A stretch of 64,000 nucleotides of DNA from Lepisosteus oculatus (GCF_040954835.1 NC_090696.1:69191722-69255721), one strand, 5' to 3'. Positions 13,101 through 37,824 are shown, counted from the first letter of the stretch. Numbers and translations: made by a program. The notes: generated from the letters alone by a model not told the origin.

Positions 13101-16100
13101 GAAAAATATGTAAGGCGAGGTTAAAAATGATCAATATATACACTATTTTAACGATTATATTTTAACAATTGGCAATTACAGGAGGTACTGTCGAGACACC
13201 TTGAAGACCTACGTAGTGAAAAAGCAAGAACTGAAGCCCACTTACAATCTTTAAAGAAAAGAAGTGCTAATCTATCAGTAACTGCCGACACAATGAAGCA
13301 GCAGATTTCTGAAAAATACGAAGCCATAAGAAAAGCTCTGCATAAAGACGAGATGGCCATGCTAGAAACCATTGAGGAAGACCAAAGAGTAACCAGTGCA
13401 AAGCTGAACAAAATCATGAAGGAATGGAGTCAGCATCTTGGCCAGGTTCAGAGGGCCATGGCAAATACACAGAAGGCACTAGATCAGACCAGAGGAGGCT
13501 CCATACTGCAGGTAATTCAGGGTCTTCCCATGTCTTCTTAAAACTCTGTTTTGCAACCCTTATACTCTCAGTTACATTAAAATACTTTAGTACCAAGGTA
13601 GAGCACTACAAAATTAACTGTTTTTATTCTGAAACTATGATCAATTATTGTAATGTTACTGTATCACACTGTGTTACGCAGAATATAAATGACTAACTTT
13701 CAAAATGCTGTTAAATGTTTTTTCTCTTTCAGGATAATCCTGGGGAATGCAGGTATTTTCTTTTCTTTATCAAAATTTTAAGAGTAAGGATTATTATTTA
13801 GATTATGTTCTAGATAAAGCAAATTTCCTTAGGTTAGAGAGAATAAAAAGAACAAATCCCACCTACAGCAGTGTGACAAAACCTCTATATATTTTAGCAT
13901 ATAAATGATAAAAAGGTAACAAATGAGCTGCAAAGTACCATGACTCATCTTCCCTCAGAATTCAGTAAATGCTATGGTTGAGAATATGAATAAATGTATT
14001 ACAGTTCAAAAAGAATTGACATAATATTGATAATCAATATTATGATGTATTGCCAAGGTAAAAAAAAAGCTGATCTGATTTTGGATAATATAATGGCATT
14101 AGGTACTGTTGCTGGAGCAGATGTGTTTATGTTGTCCATTAAACTTTCAGTCCCCTTTTTAATGCAAAATCACTACGTATATCCAGACTTAAAAAAAAAC
14201 AATTCCAAAATTCAAGACATACACTCTTCCAGCTGCCCTAAGAAAAAAGATGCTGCTGAGCAGGGGATAAAGATGAATGAGGACAGATTTCAGAGACTTT
14301 TGAAAATACTACACAACATTTCAAAGGATCTTGAAGCCCAGATGCACAGAAAAGTACTCCTGTTGGGTAATTGTTTCATCATGTTTAACCTAAAAACATC
14401 AAAGCAAAGTTATAGCTGTAATTATAAACATAATTTTGAATTATTATTTTACAGTATTATGTGATTGTTTTCCATTCACCTTCAAAACATTCAATATAAA
14501 CAGAAAATAATCTATGTCAATATTATGCATTTGATTTCCTAATCCCAACCTGAAAATGTCATATCCTTCTTATATCCGTTTTTGTACCAGATTCTTCTGC
14601 AGTGACGATCGACAGTAAGTCGTCTCACAGAAACATCGCAGTGTCCAGGGATCAGAGAAGTATGTGCTACAGCAGTGAGCCACAGCCTCTGCTAGACAGC
14701 CCCCTGCAGTTCGACAAGGTGTGCTGTGCCCTGGGCTCAGCCAGCCTGTCCAAGGGAAGGCATTACTGGGAAGTGGACTTGAGCTGCTGCTCTGCCTGGA
14801 GTGTGGGCATTGCCTACGGGTCCATCGAGCGCAAGGGAAACCAGAAGAACGCCAAGCTGGGAAGGAACCGGCACTCCTGGTGCATCGAGTTCAGGGACAA
14901 CCAACTGTCCGCTTGGCACAATGACCACTACATCAGCTGTGGGAAGAGCCAGGTGGCCATTAGGAAAGTGGGCATGCTGGTGGATTGCCAAAAGGGACAG
15001 CTTGCCTTTTACAACGCTGTTACCATGAAGCTCCTGCAGGAGTTTTCTGGCGCCCTGACGGCAGTACTTGACCGAATGCATCACCAGTTCGCTGAGCCCG
15101 TCTTTCCAGCGTTCCGGTTTTTTAAGCCAGAAACTGGACAAATCAAACCTAACCACATGGAAATATGCCACAATGATCTTTAAAACTTTCCAAGACATTT
15201 CCAAGCTATTAGAGGTGGTTCATGGGATAAGCTGATTTTAAACTCATTTCCAAATATTCATCATTTAAGAAACAATTTAATGTATTATAGATCACAAAGC
15301 ATGATCAAAACTAAGAATCTAACTGAAAAAAATATTCTTTGTGTTTAACTTTCACTTCCTTTCCACACATAGTATTTTATTCCAGTTCACTGCTATTGGG
15401 AACACCACAACTATTTACTTCAGATATTTTCAGAACATTTTATAACCTATTTAATGGAATGGAAATTCAGAAACACATACTTTAAAGTACCCTTAGTGCT
15501 TTTAGAAACCAATGACATACAGTATTACATCCCATTGAAAAAAAATCATGATAGTGAACTCTTATGTACTTGAATATTAACTCAAACACTTCAGTAGAAT
15601 ATTACTGCAAATTAATTTCAACCTTCTGAAAGTGTAATCTTAATACATTTGTGAAAAATATGTGAACATTTTCAAAGCATGCTTGATAAGGGTTCCTTTG
15701 GAAAAATTAATTACCTGTTGCTTTTTATAATCATTACAAATAATTAGCTTGTTTTGTTTTATTATGCAGTTAATGGTTTGAAAAAAACATATTTACATAC
15801 AGTAGAAAGTGTAGAATCTGATATTATATGTAATCATGATAATTTCATCATAGTAATGCTTTTAAACTAATGACAGATTGATACCACTTCCTTGCTTTAT
15901 TCTATCAGTCCTGCTCTGTGGCTAAGGATCTGCGCCTGTGGCTGGAAGGTTGCCGGTTCAAATCCCGCAGCCGGCAGAGGAATCCTACTCCGTTGGGCTC
16001 CTGAGCAAGGCCCTTAACCCCAACTGCTCCAGGGGCGCTGTACAATGGCTGACCGTGCGCTCTGACCCCAGACTCTCCCTATCTGTGTGTCTGTGTGTCT

Positions 16101-19100
16101 CATGGAGAGCAAGCTGCGGTATGCGAAAGAATTCCTAATGCAAGAAATTGTAAAGGATTAATAAAGTAATGTTATATATATATAACTGATAAATTCTGCA
16201 CACACTCAATAAAAATTACCTGAAATCAATGTCCAGGAGCAGACTCTTGATGATTTGGTTATCTCCGCACATGTTCCTGATCTTAATTAGCTCATGGAGT
16301 CTGAAATGCAATCAGAATTCATAATGAAACAGAACAGCTTAACCATTTAAAACGACATAATATTAACTTTATAAGACAAATGAAAGTTTAAAATCTACAG
16401 CAATGTATTTTTCAATTCCTTATTGATTCTGGCTTTTTAAAAGCCATATCACATTATATGTATTTAGAAATATTTCATTATAGACTTTAAAGTCATCAGA
16501 CTTCCTAACAGTAGTGTGATCTAAAAAATATTTAAAACTCTGAGGTTATATATCCATGTAGTTATTTTCTAGACGTGAAAGTTAAACCATTTCAGATAAC
16601 TACCCCTATATCTTAGTCAAGCTGCATCTTCCTCCTAAAAAAGGTAATGATTTATGCCTCAGCCCCTTAAAAAAACATTCATCTGTTTACAAAAATAAAG
16701 AGGTTTAACACAAATATTTTTCAAGTATGATGCCACTACAACATGATACATAACTACATAACATAATTAATGACAAAAAGCACTTTCATGAATGAAATCA
16801 ATTACACTAGATGCTAACTAGGAACCAGTAATACCATTTTTTGGTCTTCTCATCAGATCTAAAATCTACATTCCTTCTCTTTGATTCCAAAGTTTATTGC
16901 AGCCTCAGTTGCAATTTCTGTTGATGTATTTTTCCCCAACAACCAGGCACTGCTACAAGACATGAAGCTGCCTGAATGAACATGCTGTATAGGCCACGCT
17001 TGCTGTTGTCTTTAGCAATGCCCACAAAAAACCCACAGTCTTGCCTCTCGAGAGGTCAGTGACATCAGCCATCTTTCCTGCAGCACAGCACTCTGAGGAA
17101 CATGCCTGGCCTGCTACTACTCATTATGGACCACTTTATCCTTGCAGAGCAAGCGCTATTCCCTGCACTTATAACTGCCAAAGGTTACCCGATTCAGCTT
17201 TAAATCCTTTGTAACAGCACAACAGGGTTGAGAACTATCCAAAACAAGCAGTTCAAACTCTCCCACCACCTGGGAGATCACAGATCCTAAAGCAAATTTA
17301 ACACCAATTGAAGGAGGGTGTCTTACTGACGATGACATGCAGTTGTCAATTTGACCGACAAGTGACTAAGCTTAGATTTGAACTACCAGTTCCATCCACT
17401 CAGGAGACCCTGGCCCTATAACTCCAACACTTCTTACTGCACCAATGAACAAAACAGACAAGAAATTACTTTAAGTTAAAACATTACATTTTCCAAATGA
17501 TCTGAGCCCTTGTAAGACCTGAATCATGAGAAGCAAGCTATTATAAAAAATACAAATAAAGCTAAATGAGTACATACCTTGGTGTCCCAACACACAGCAC
17601 CTTTCTGAATCCTAAGGCTGCAAACAGATTGAGCAAAAAATGACAGCTCCTATCAGCAAACAAGTACTGTGCATTAGTCTTCTTATTTTCCAATGGACAA
17701 AGCAGCTGGCTGGGCCTTCTCAGCTGGGAGGTGGTAATGTCAGGCAGTATATTGTGAGTGGTGTGTTTTGCCCAGTCTTCAGGAAGCAAAAGCAACTGAC
17801 AATCCTGACAAAATCTCTTCTGTTCCAGCGGTAGTGATATGAACTGCAAATACCTTTAATGAGAAGAACAAGCTAATCTAAATATTAAAGAACTTCAGAA
17901 ACAAGAGGAGCCACTTTGTCCAAATTTAATTGATACAAGGATCAAATCCAGTTGTTTCTTGATAAACGTAACAGTGTAGTGGCTTCAACAACATAGCTGT
18001 GTAGCTCGTTTCATACTGCCTCAATTATTTGGCTAAAGAAGTGTCTTCCTGTTCTTCTCTCTAATTCTTGAAAGAATGTATTTTGTATTGAAAAATACAA
18101 TTTACAGTGGAAAGTGAAAGGAAAAATATATTTTCAGTACTAGCACTGAAGAATAATTGAGAAAACATTTTGCCCCCTTTCAGTGTGATAATATATTTCT
18201 TTAAAATTAATTATTCATGTCTCACTATAATATGTTGACAAAAAGGAAAGTAAACCTAAAACTTTGTAAAGGAAAGCTTTTGTACGTGAAACTGAAACAT
18301 TCACACTACGCTAAGAACAAAATTAGAAATGACCAAATGTGCAAAAACACAGTATTCTTTTTTCTAATAAATATAGAATAAAATATAGCATGCAACTTAC
18401 CTTGAGCAGTAATCGCTGTGAGTGAAAGGAGGTTGCTTTGCTTTATTTTCTTCTTCTCTGGCTAAAAGCCTGTCTTTCGATATCTACAAGCACAGATAAT
18501 CTTCACATTTTCCAGACTTCAAACAATTATAGAGAAATTACATATCAGGGAAATTTTCATTTCACCAACACAGAAAAGACTGTTCTATGAATCTGCTCCG
18601 CTTCTTAAAAGGTGACAGTCAGAATCAGTCAGAGGCCGTGGAATTAAACAACCTTTTTGGAGATTAGGGAAAAAAATAAACCTTTAGAATAACAGTCATT
18701 CAGTCATCATGATTAGGAGAAACTGTCCTCCTTGGTTAACGCCTGCAGCTGTTTGAAAAGCAATAAGTGCACTGCAAAGCAAGATGTCACCAAAACCTAG
18801 CTTCTCAAGACCTTGTACAGGACATATCCACAAACAGAAGCTCTAAAACCATTTCACAGTACAATAAGACATAACACAATAACCAGTAAAATACAACCTT
18901 TACAGAATTTTCCATTGACATTTTGACATCAGCGGACAACAGAAGTCCTGAAACCTCTCATACATTCTGACGCACCTAGTAGAGCACGGCAATGAAATTA
19001 ATATATTATACATACTACAGATATGCAAACTGATTTTTTTGTTTTAAGTCATACTATGTTTATTTTTACATGTAGATCTTTTTGGATATATAAATCTAAA

Positions 19101-20212
19101 TAAACTAATTTTCTGTTCATACCTTGTACTGATATGTAACATTGCAGTAATCTGGAATTTAGCTAAAAGGAGGGAGTCTGACAAATTCATTGGCGCTTGG
19201 CTTCATATTGCAGTTGACCTGACACCTTTGTTTTCCAGTGGTCAGTATCAAAGATCAGATTTCCGACCCCACCAAAGTAATAAAACACAGGATTTACACT
19301 TTATGGTTCACACAACCATATTAGGACAAAAAAAATAATTGTGCATGGTTATCTTCATTTGCTTTGTTTTAAAATAATCATTTTTTCTCACCTTCTCATC
19401 CTCCCACTGAAAGAAGTTGCAGTCTTTCCTGTCTCTGCAGGCTGAGCAAGCATAAAACGCCCTGCCTTGCTGCTCTCCTTTACTCATCTTCACAAACAGC
19501 ATAGTAGGACCTGACAAAGACAAGCAAACATTAAGCCAAGTACATCTTCCTAAATATATTATAGTACACTTGTAGGAGTTTACTTAAATACCTTTTAAGT
19601 AAATCGGATTAATTTAAGAATGAGCTACAAATCACCAAACGTGTGTAAATTTGATATCTACACATCCAACACCAGGAAACGAAAGGCAATAAAAACGTTT
19701 ATAATTATGTTTAATCATTGCTTCAGCTTAATCGTGGTAAGACAGATATTTGGCCTGATATTAAATACCTATTTCGGAAACGCTGGTTTTAAGGTGAGCA
19801 TTGCTGTTGTTACTAAGATCATGTAAAATCTGACTCACGAGTTGACTTTAACGAGCAAATTAAGCCATATTTCAGTGACCTGTGAGAAGTTGTCATTCTG
19901 CGAGAAATCAAACTGACTGGATAAAACCCGACGCAGCGAATTATAATGTACCTCGCATGATCACCACAAAATATCAAGATACGGCTTAAGTTATTCATTA
20001 GGGTCAAAGCTGTCGCTGAGCGAACTGTCGCAGTTATGAAAGTTTTAAGTCGAGTGACAAGACCCCAATAACTTGCCCAATTCTTTTAGTGAACCGTGCC
20101 TCTAAAGCTACCACATACCGTGAGGACAAAATGGGTTATTCCCAAACTCTCCTTCTTTAAGGATCACTTCTATTCCAGTGCTTTCGCTGCCTGACATATC
20201 CGCTGTGTCCAT
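4185..20212 (-). CDS. zcchc4: zcchc4: 28S rRNA N6-adenosine methyltransferase ZCCHC4 (13 coding exons, 502 aa)
   Basis: In mammals this enzyme places one m6A on 28S rRNA in the nucleolus, using SAM. Coding exons (minus): 20212-20119, 19510-19392, 18483-18401, 17853-17578, 16300-16220, 9668-9596, 8961-8811, 8439-8339, 7342-7221, 6914-6839, 6161-6110, 5199-5055, 4320-4185. All junctions are GT-AG and in frame; the total is 1509 nt (human protein about 513 aa). Domains: GRF-type zinc finger (C29, H31, C53, C62; [17 protein letters not shown]), Rossmann methyltransferase with the catalytic DPPF at 265-268, a DHHC-like cysteine-rich zinc region from about 368 to 427, a CCHC knuckle C434-x2-C437-x4-H442-x4-C447, and a lysine/arginine-rich tail ending RKKKRKIA. 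The start at 20212 has the best Kozak context (A at -3, G at +4); in-frame ATGs at 20218 and 20227 are weaker. Intron 5 (9669-16219, 6.5 kb) holds an opposite-strand gene. Identity is firm; the function is taken from the family. Confidence 0.96.
4818..4845. repeat. Short AT-rich inverted repeat
   Basis: Two perfect 10-base arms, ATATAGTGTT and AACACTATAT, flank an 8-base T-rich loop inside zcchc4 intron 12. It could fold as a small hairpin. No function is claimed; AT-rich introns make such palindromes by chance. Confidence 0.3.
7790..8165 (+). repeat. LINE 3' fragment (CR1/L2-like), sense to plus
   Basis: A 3' piece of a non-LTR retrotransposon in zcchc4 intron 8. It begins with TTAAACTCCCAGCCTCT and ends in the tail GACAATAAACGTGAACTT, typical of fish CR1/L2-type LINE ends. 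The first 50 or so bases match the reverse complement of 57780-57830 in this window almost base for base, which confirms a dispersed family. The family name is from memory. Confidence 0.65.
12420..12560. repeat. Probable degenerate tRNA-like or interspersed repeat
   Basis: The stretch AAGTACCTAGTTTGAGAGC followed by ATTCAAATCCACAACCC resembles a common fish interspersed repeat with a tRNA box-B-like GATTCAAATCC. A related piece lies at 21371-21465. It lies just upstream of the nested TRIM-like gene and could contribute to its 5' region. The family is not assigned. Confidence 0.35.
12687..15183 (+). CDS. Nested TRIM-like coiled-coil + PRY-SPRY (B30.2) protein, no RING or B-box (5 coding exons, 448 aa)
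   Basis: Coding exons: 12687-12956, 13182-13511, 13733-13752 (20 nt), 14233-14366, 14591-15183. All junctions are GT-AG and in frame, total 1347 nt. Residues 1-90 are a Pro/Ser-rich, probably disordered leader. Residues 91-200 form a long Glu/Lys/Gln-rich coiled coil. Residues 201-251 are linker and helix. From residue 252 to the end is a PRY-SPRY domain with the usual landmarks: [67 protein letters not shown]. The short exon between coiled coil and SPRY is the typical TRIM layout. No Cys/His RING or B-box was seen upstream on this strand. The ATG at 12687 has a strong Kozak context and an in-frame stop 18 nt upstream; a TTAACCAG acceptor at 12668-12675 suggests a 5' UTR exon. The whole gene sits antisense in zcchc4 intron 5. 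SPRY domains bind protein partners, often in innate immunity; the role here is unknown. RNF135, BSPRY and TRIM25-like proteins are the nearest relatives by eye. Confidence 0.85.
15908..16172 (+). repeat. tRNA-derived SINE, near full length
   Basis: The head carries a Pol III box-A-like segment (GTGGCTAAGGATCTGCGCC, near 15917-15936) and a box B GGTTCAAATCC at 15955-15965. A conserved body (GAGCAAGGCCCTTAACCCC) and a tail ending AATAAAGTAAT follow. A second, 5'-truncated copy is on the minus strand at 61855-62052. It resembles V-SINE-type fish elements. It ends about 50 bases from the zcchc4 exon 5 splice donor (16219/16218). Confidence 0.8.
16160..16165 (+). terminator. Possible poly(A) signal for the nested TRIM-like gene, inside the SINE
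   Basis: AATAAA on the plus strand, about 980 bases after the TRIM-like stop codon. I saw no earlier clear AATAAA in 15184-16159, so this SINE-borne hexamer, or the one at about 16208, may end the transcript. This is inference. Confidence 0.3.
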
Positions 20213-20722
20213 TATCATCCAACACATAAAACACAAAAATGCAAGAAAGCGGAATCAGAAACACCATGCCGTCACCGGTGGGAGCCACATTACTTCCACC
20301 TTCCCATGAACCTTTCACGGCGCGGACTTCTGAGCTCATCAACAAGAGCAGTGTTGACTGTGCCGGGTAGTAGAAACCCAATTGACTGCTATGGCAAATT
20401 TGTTCCCAGCTTGATTTTTATAAGGTTTTTGATACGGTAGAACATCCCACTTTCTCTAATTTCGTTGTAAGGCCTTCTTCAGCATTTTTTAAACGCATCT
20501 TAACTCGTCACTAACGAGTAACCCTTACGTAAACGATACCTTTGCCAACTATTAATTCTTTACATTAACGGTGCTTTTCAACCTGAAAAATGTCAGCGCA
20601 CCAAACGTCACTTCTTTTCCACCTAAAGATAATGAAGAACTCTCACAGACAGAAAGGGACAATTTATCTAGTAATTTGAAACAAGTCTATGGTTGATCTT
20701 GTGACTTGTTGTCGCGAATCTA

Positions 20723-20730
20723 TGACGTAA
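20723..20730. promoter_or_regulatory. CRE-like site TGACGTAA upstream of zcchc4
   Basis: TGACGTAA is a near-consensus ATF/CREB site about 510 bases upstream of the zcchc4 start codon, next to the GC-rich AAAAGCGGCGC. CRE sites are enriched at CpG-type housekeeping promoters. The same octamer occurs at 58463-58470 by gtf2e2. Confidence 0.45.
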
Positions 20731-21370
20731 CCAAAAGCGGCGCTACTGCAAAAAGACATCAACAAAACCTCTGGATCATCTAGTAAAATATAAGTTGTTG
20801 TATCACCTTTCTTCTTCGATCTCAATGGGTGCTGCGTTCCTCTAAGACACCTTTATAAAGGCTCTAGATTACTATTTTTAAAAACACAGAGAAATATATT
20901 TATCACTATTGAATTGAATACAATCCTGCAATGTTATTGTATTCTCTATCCACAATTTGCTATGGATAATATCGTGTTTTAGAACTTTTACCATGGTTTC
21001 GACTTTTGCTTTTTTCATTTTACCATACTGAATCATGAGGAAACACTTTGAAAAAAATATTTGTTGAAACGTATCATGGGAGATCATGGTATTTACACGG
21101 TCCAGTGTAATAACACTTGGTAAACGCATTTAAAATCAATAGGAAAAGTATTCTGAAGACTAGTGGAATTTTATTGATAAAGTTGATTTTGAGACAGAAT
21201 TTGACAGTTCTAAAATAATTACGCCCTTTAGTCATAATTTGGAATCACACATGTAGAACTTGTCTAGAATGACATTTATACGAACGCTTAGAGGTTGAAG
21301 TATAAAGAATAATTATCTTCCACTAAGAAATTCCTGGAGTGTGATGTCTCACACTTTGATATTTTCTATA

Positions 21371-21465
21371 CAAAGTGACTTACATTTGTACCCATTTACA
21401 CAGCTGGTGTCAATGGTACAACAGCAGTATCCATCTAGGGTTTGAATCCACAGTGTTCTCAATTT
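21371..21465. repeat. Degenerate interspersed repeat fragment
   Basis: ACTTACATTTGTACCCATTT, then GGTACAACAGCAGTATC and GGTTTGAATCCACAG, resembles a dispersed fish repeat with a tRNA-like end. It is related to the piece at 12420-12560. It lies between zcchc4 and pi4k2b. Confidence 0.4.
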
Positions 21466-22683
21466 TGCCCTTAAAATATCAATATTGAAGTGCTCCCAAC
21501 ATCACCGAAACAAAGGTTCCCTTACAGGAGTAACATATTAGGAGAGACAATACAACCTGCTGTTGACTACGGTGTAACCTGCCCGCCTTTGCTTTTTTCT
21601 ACTGCGAGATTCTACTGCGATTGTCTTTTGTGTGTATATATATGCTTTCTACCTCAAGTGATGTTTGATCACATTATTTCACCATCACACCCTTTGACAA
21701 AATCTACCTGTAATTGCAAAGAGAGTAGTCATTCATTGGTGTCACAGTCTTAGTTGCTTAATGAGTTTCCCTTCTAATATATCAAACAGGCATTCAAATT
21801 ATATTTAGAAATGTAAAGACTTCAGAACTTTCACAATAAAAACACCCAATCAGTGACTGTTACTGTAATTGAAACAAAAGCTCTTTGTAAGAATTTGTAG
21901 ATCAAATATGACAATCATATACCAACTATCATGTCCTGCAAGTAAATGCTCTTTTCATTAACATACTTGCCCATTTGTTGCTGGTTTAACAGTTTATCTA
22001 CTCAATAGTAGTAGTATCTGTCACTATGCTCTGTTAATTTGTCAATAGTTAATGTTGCATTCGTTGTAAAGGTGCAAAGAATTGCAACTGTAAATCATTT
22101 CCCAGGTCCATGTGTGTAAATAAATTGTTCTAAGTTCTGCAATCTTAAAAAAAATATGAAATTGTCATAACGATAACAATGTAATCAAATGTATCAATTT
22201 GAAAATGTATTTAATTCTTTTAAGTACATGTATTAAACAAACAACTTTTCTAAAGCTTTACAATCATGAATTTCCAAAAACAAATCTCAAGATGCATATT
22301 ATAAACCAAAGTTGGCTGAGTGGATGCATACCAGTCCTCTGTAAGCAGCAGGGGACATGAAAGCTCTCCGCCTTAAAGTTCTCACACCCATCAAGTATTT
22401 AAATACATTAGCAATACAATAATTGTAGAAAAATACTATATCAGTTGCAGGTTTCCTTTACACTGAAATAACTGGAGAAAATCCTGTAAACGTACAATTA
22501 CATTCAAAAACACTTTAGCAAGTATTCAAGTTTTTTGTGTTTTGTTTGGCAGTTGGAAGCTGTTGGCATTTTCCAAGATGCTTCATGTCCGTTTGACTTC
22601 AAATACAGTGATCTCAGGAGAACCGTCTCCGTGTCCCTGCAGGGAAATGTAGGCGTCCTCAAGTGCTTTCACGTGCCCAGAAT

Positions 22684-34857
<12,174 letters not shown>

Positions 34858-37824
34858 CCTCACGCCTCGGTGGATTGGTTTAACTGTTGAACGAGTCTTC
34901 CCCCCCCGCCGCGATCACATCTCCATTGTTTCCAAATACGCCCTATCTACAGCAGAATTCAAACCCTCTCACCTCTTCAGTATCCACATCATCCAAACCT
35001 TAAACACAGCTTCCTTTTCGCTGAGCCTGCGTATTAGAGGTCCTGCTTTAACTACCTGGAAAAAATTTAAAGACGTAGTAACATTTTTATTTTCCATGCC
35101 TAAGGAAATCTATTTCTCACGCTTTAGCGCAATCGGTTACACTTGTTTACGTCTAATTATTCTCGTGTACTATCCTTGCATTCTCACTGGGCGGTATAAT
35201 TATTTAATTAGGGACAATGGGTTTGTAAACTGTCAATATCAACTAGGTACAGTTCATAGAAGAACTTTTTTTTTCAGGAATGCATGGTGCAAAACAGGTC
35301 TTGAATTTTGCTGGAATATTTGTTGAGAAGCACGTTTTTATTTTGTCATTTTAACTTCAATTTTTTAAAAAATATGATTATCGGTGTATTTGACAGATTA
35401 AAACACAGAGACAACACACAAAGTGGGGCTCAATGGAAAAGCATGATAAGGTGAAAGCAGAGGACAGGAGTCAGGGATGATCATTCCAACCTGTAAACAA
35501 AGGTGTGCGGGCAGTGGAGGTTCGGGATTACTCATTCTCCACGCAACCAGTTTGCACAACAGACTTTTTACTTGAAGTTTGACCCGTCAGCAGAAGGTGT
35601 TTTGCACCACGACTGGTAGAGACACTGGAACTGCCACTGACCAGGACCAGTAGGGGAATGGGGTCACGTCTACAAACACTTTAAACTAAAACAAAACCAC
35701 CAAAAGTGCATTTGTAACACTGTGCAACTCCATTTCAATTTTAATCTAAAATCGGGGAGAATAATTATAAATCTGTCAGATGCTTTTTCCTATTATATCA
35801 ATTTGGGCAGCCTTTCAGGTAGTCGGGCTGGAAGCAGATTTCAGCTGATATACCCATCTCCAAGAGGGTTGGTTCATACAGTAATCATACCAGCTCACCA
35901 GTTAAATAAGACACTTATTCATTATTCAGTACCAGTTTAATAAGAGACTTCCCCATTTAGAAACATTTCAAAACCTCAAAACATCAACAGATTGATTTAA
36001 TCTGATTTACAGGATATGGACTGTAAAAAGAAATGCAAGGATAATATGACCAGAAGTCCTCATTATAGTGATCCCCAGGTGAAACAGGTTTTCATTAGAA
36101 TTCTGAAGGGGCAATATACAGTATATCTCCTAGTTTACCAGGGGTTTCAAGTGTTTTATATGCTTATCTGTCATTGCTAGTTTGCAGCAGCAAATGTGAA
36201 ACATGCTTGCTGTTTTCGCAAATAATCATCATTTTGAAAATGAGTGAAAATCTTTTTACATCGTTTTCCAACAACCTTTTGTTAAAAGAAAGGCATCTCT
36301 TCTGCAGACGAGACCATGGAAAAGTTAAAGGGTGACAGGCCCGGCTCTCATCATCAGCATTTTACATTAAAGAACTTAATTGTAGAAAATTCCTGTTTTA
36401 TAGCAAAATAGACACTTGCCCAATACTTATATATATGTGCCCTGCTAAACATTGAGTGCCAAATAAAGAAACAATACTTCTTTACAAAGTTTTTCCATTG
36501 ACAAGCGTATTTTATTGTTCATGTTTTTATATAAGAAATTGATCTTTTATCTCCTCTTTAATATCAGTTCACATCTTCTCTTTTCAGAGACAGAATTTTT
36601 TTTGGTGCTTTCTGTGCCATAGTTTTAAGAAATAAGCAAAAATACATTTCCAAATTAATGAATGCGAGAAAATATAATGAATGGACTAAGAACAATATGC
36701 GTTTTCAGTTTAAAATGTTATCGTACATTATCTCATTTTGAATTATTATTATTATTTGTTAATTAATGTTGCCATTAGAGGATATGCACAGAATTTAATT
36801 TCAGCTGTCTTTAGAGTTCAAGTGTCTTGAAATTGCACATATTCAAATTACTTTTCCAATCCACAGTGTATTATTGAGTTTACACATTAACCATGTTTGT
36901 CCTCATACAATTGACTTTCACATATTCAATGCCAAATGAAAGCTGTATTGCATTAAAATCTTGTATGGTAAACTTCAGCAAGTAACACATTTTAAAACTA
37001 TCGCTCTTACATGAAACATTGAAATAAAGATGACCATTAACTTAGTAACAGTTTTTTAAAAGATTAGTATAAGCAAGAGGATATTTTATTTTCTATCATA
37101 GCTCATTGTATGCTTTACACCTTTACACTAGAACTGCGTGTACTATTAGTGCAGTTTAATAAATAGAAAACCTGGCACAGTATAAAAAATAAAACCTTCG
37201 ATTTTTAGAAATAGTTTCAGCAGCAGTTAATTTATAAAATTGAAGCTGAAGTCCTGTAAACTGTTAGGTTCTATGGTTTCATCTTAGTCCTTACTCCGTT
37301 CTAGGATTTCCCAGCTTTGGGATATGGGTAGAACTTTCAAATAAAAAGTACACCAGATCTTACATGTTTCATTTCTAGAACACACATACATGGGGACACG
37401 ATTCTTGGCTCCCAATCTCCTTCTCCAAAGTCCTCCCAATCCCAGTGATGCTCAAGAGCACAACAAGGCCGAGATCTGGGTTGTTCAGCCACTGTTCTCC
37501 TTTGGGCAGCAAAACTTTCAGAACGGAATATTATACACAAATGCACAAAAAAGGCAAATATAACTATGTGCCATGTGCTACAGAACACTTCCTTGTGATG
37601 TAAAAATTTCAGTTTGAAAGATCTACAAAAATACAAAATTTCAGCTGTACATTTTAAACAATGGCCTCACATTTCAGGCTATGTTCCACATGATATGGTG
37701 TCTTTTTCTATCAAATTAAGATAAAGACAGTGAGTTTTTATATCAAGCCAGATCACTGCTTCCCAGTCAATGTTCCCAGAATGGCTGGGCTGACAAAGCC
37801 CAAAAGTCTTTTCAGTATCTATGA
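34858..37824. other. Intergenic: pi4k2b promoter side and hgsnat 3' UTR
   Basis: No coding exon recognised. The right part should hold the hgsnat 3' UTR; minus-strand AATAAA copies occur at 37085-37090 and near 36511, but none can be chosen. The left part follows the pi4k2b CpG block. The rest is AT-rich single-copy-looking DNA. Confidence 0.55.

Larger units (their letters stand above)
20213..22683. other. Intergenic: zcchc4 5' region and pi4k2b 3' UTR
   Basis: No coding exon recognised. The left part (20213 to about 20760) holds the zcchc4 5' UTR and promoter, including a TGACGTAA site and the GC-richer AAAAGCGGCGCTACTGC. A minus-strand ATTAAA near 22210 could be a pi4k2b poly(A) signal. 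The middle is AT-rich with one repeat fragment at 21371-21465. Confidence 0.6.

Noticed and set aside
13994-14464. A 156-codon open frame taken as one exon
   Set aside because: Only 14233-14366 of it is exon; the remainder is intron on both sides with clear AG acceptor and GT donor.
15917-15975. Possible tRNA gene
   Set aside because: It has A-box and B-box motifs but no cloverleaf arms I could pair, and it continues into a SINE body found again at 61855-62052.
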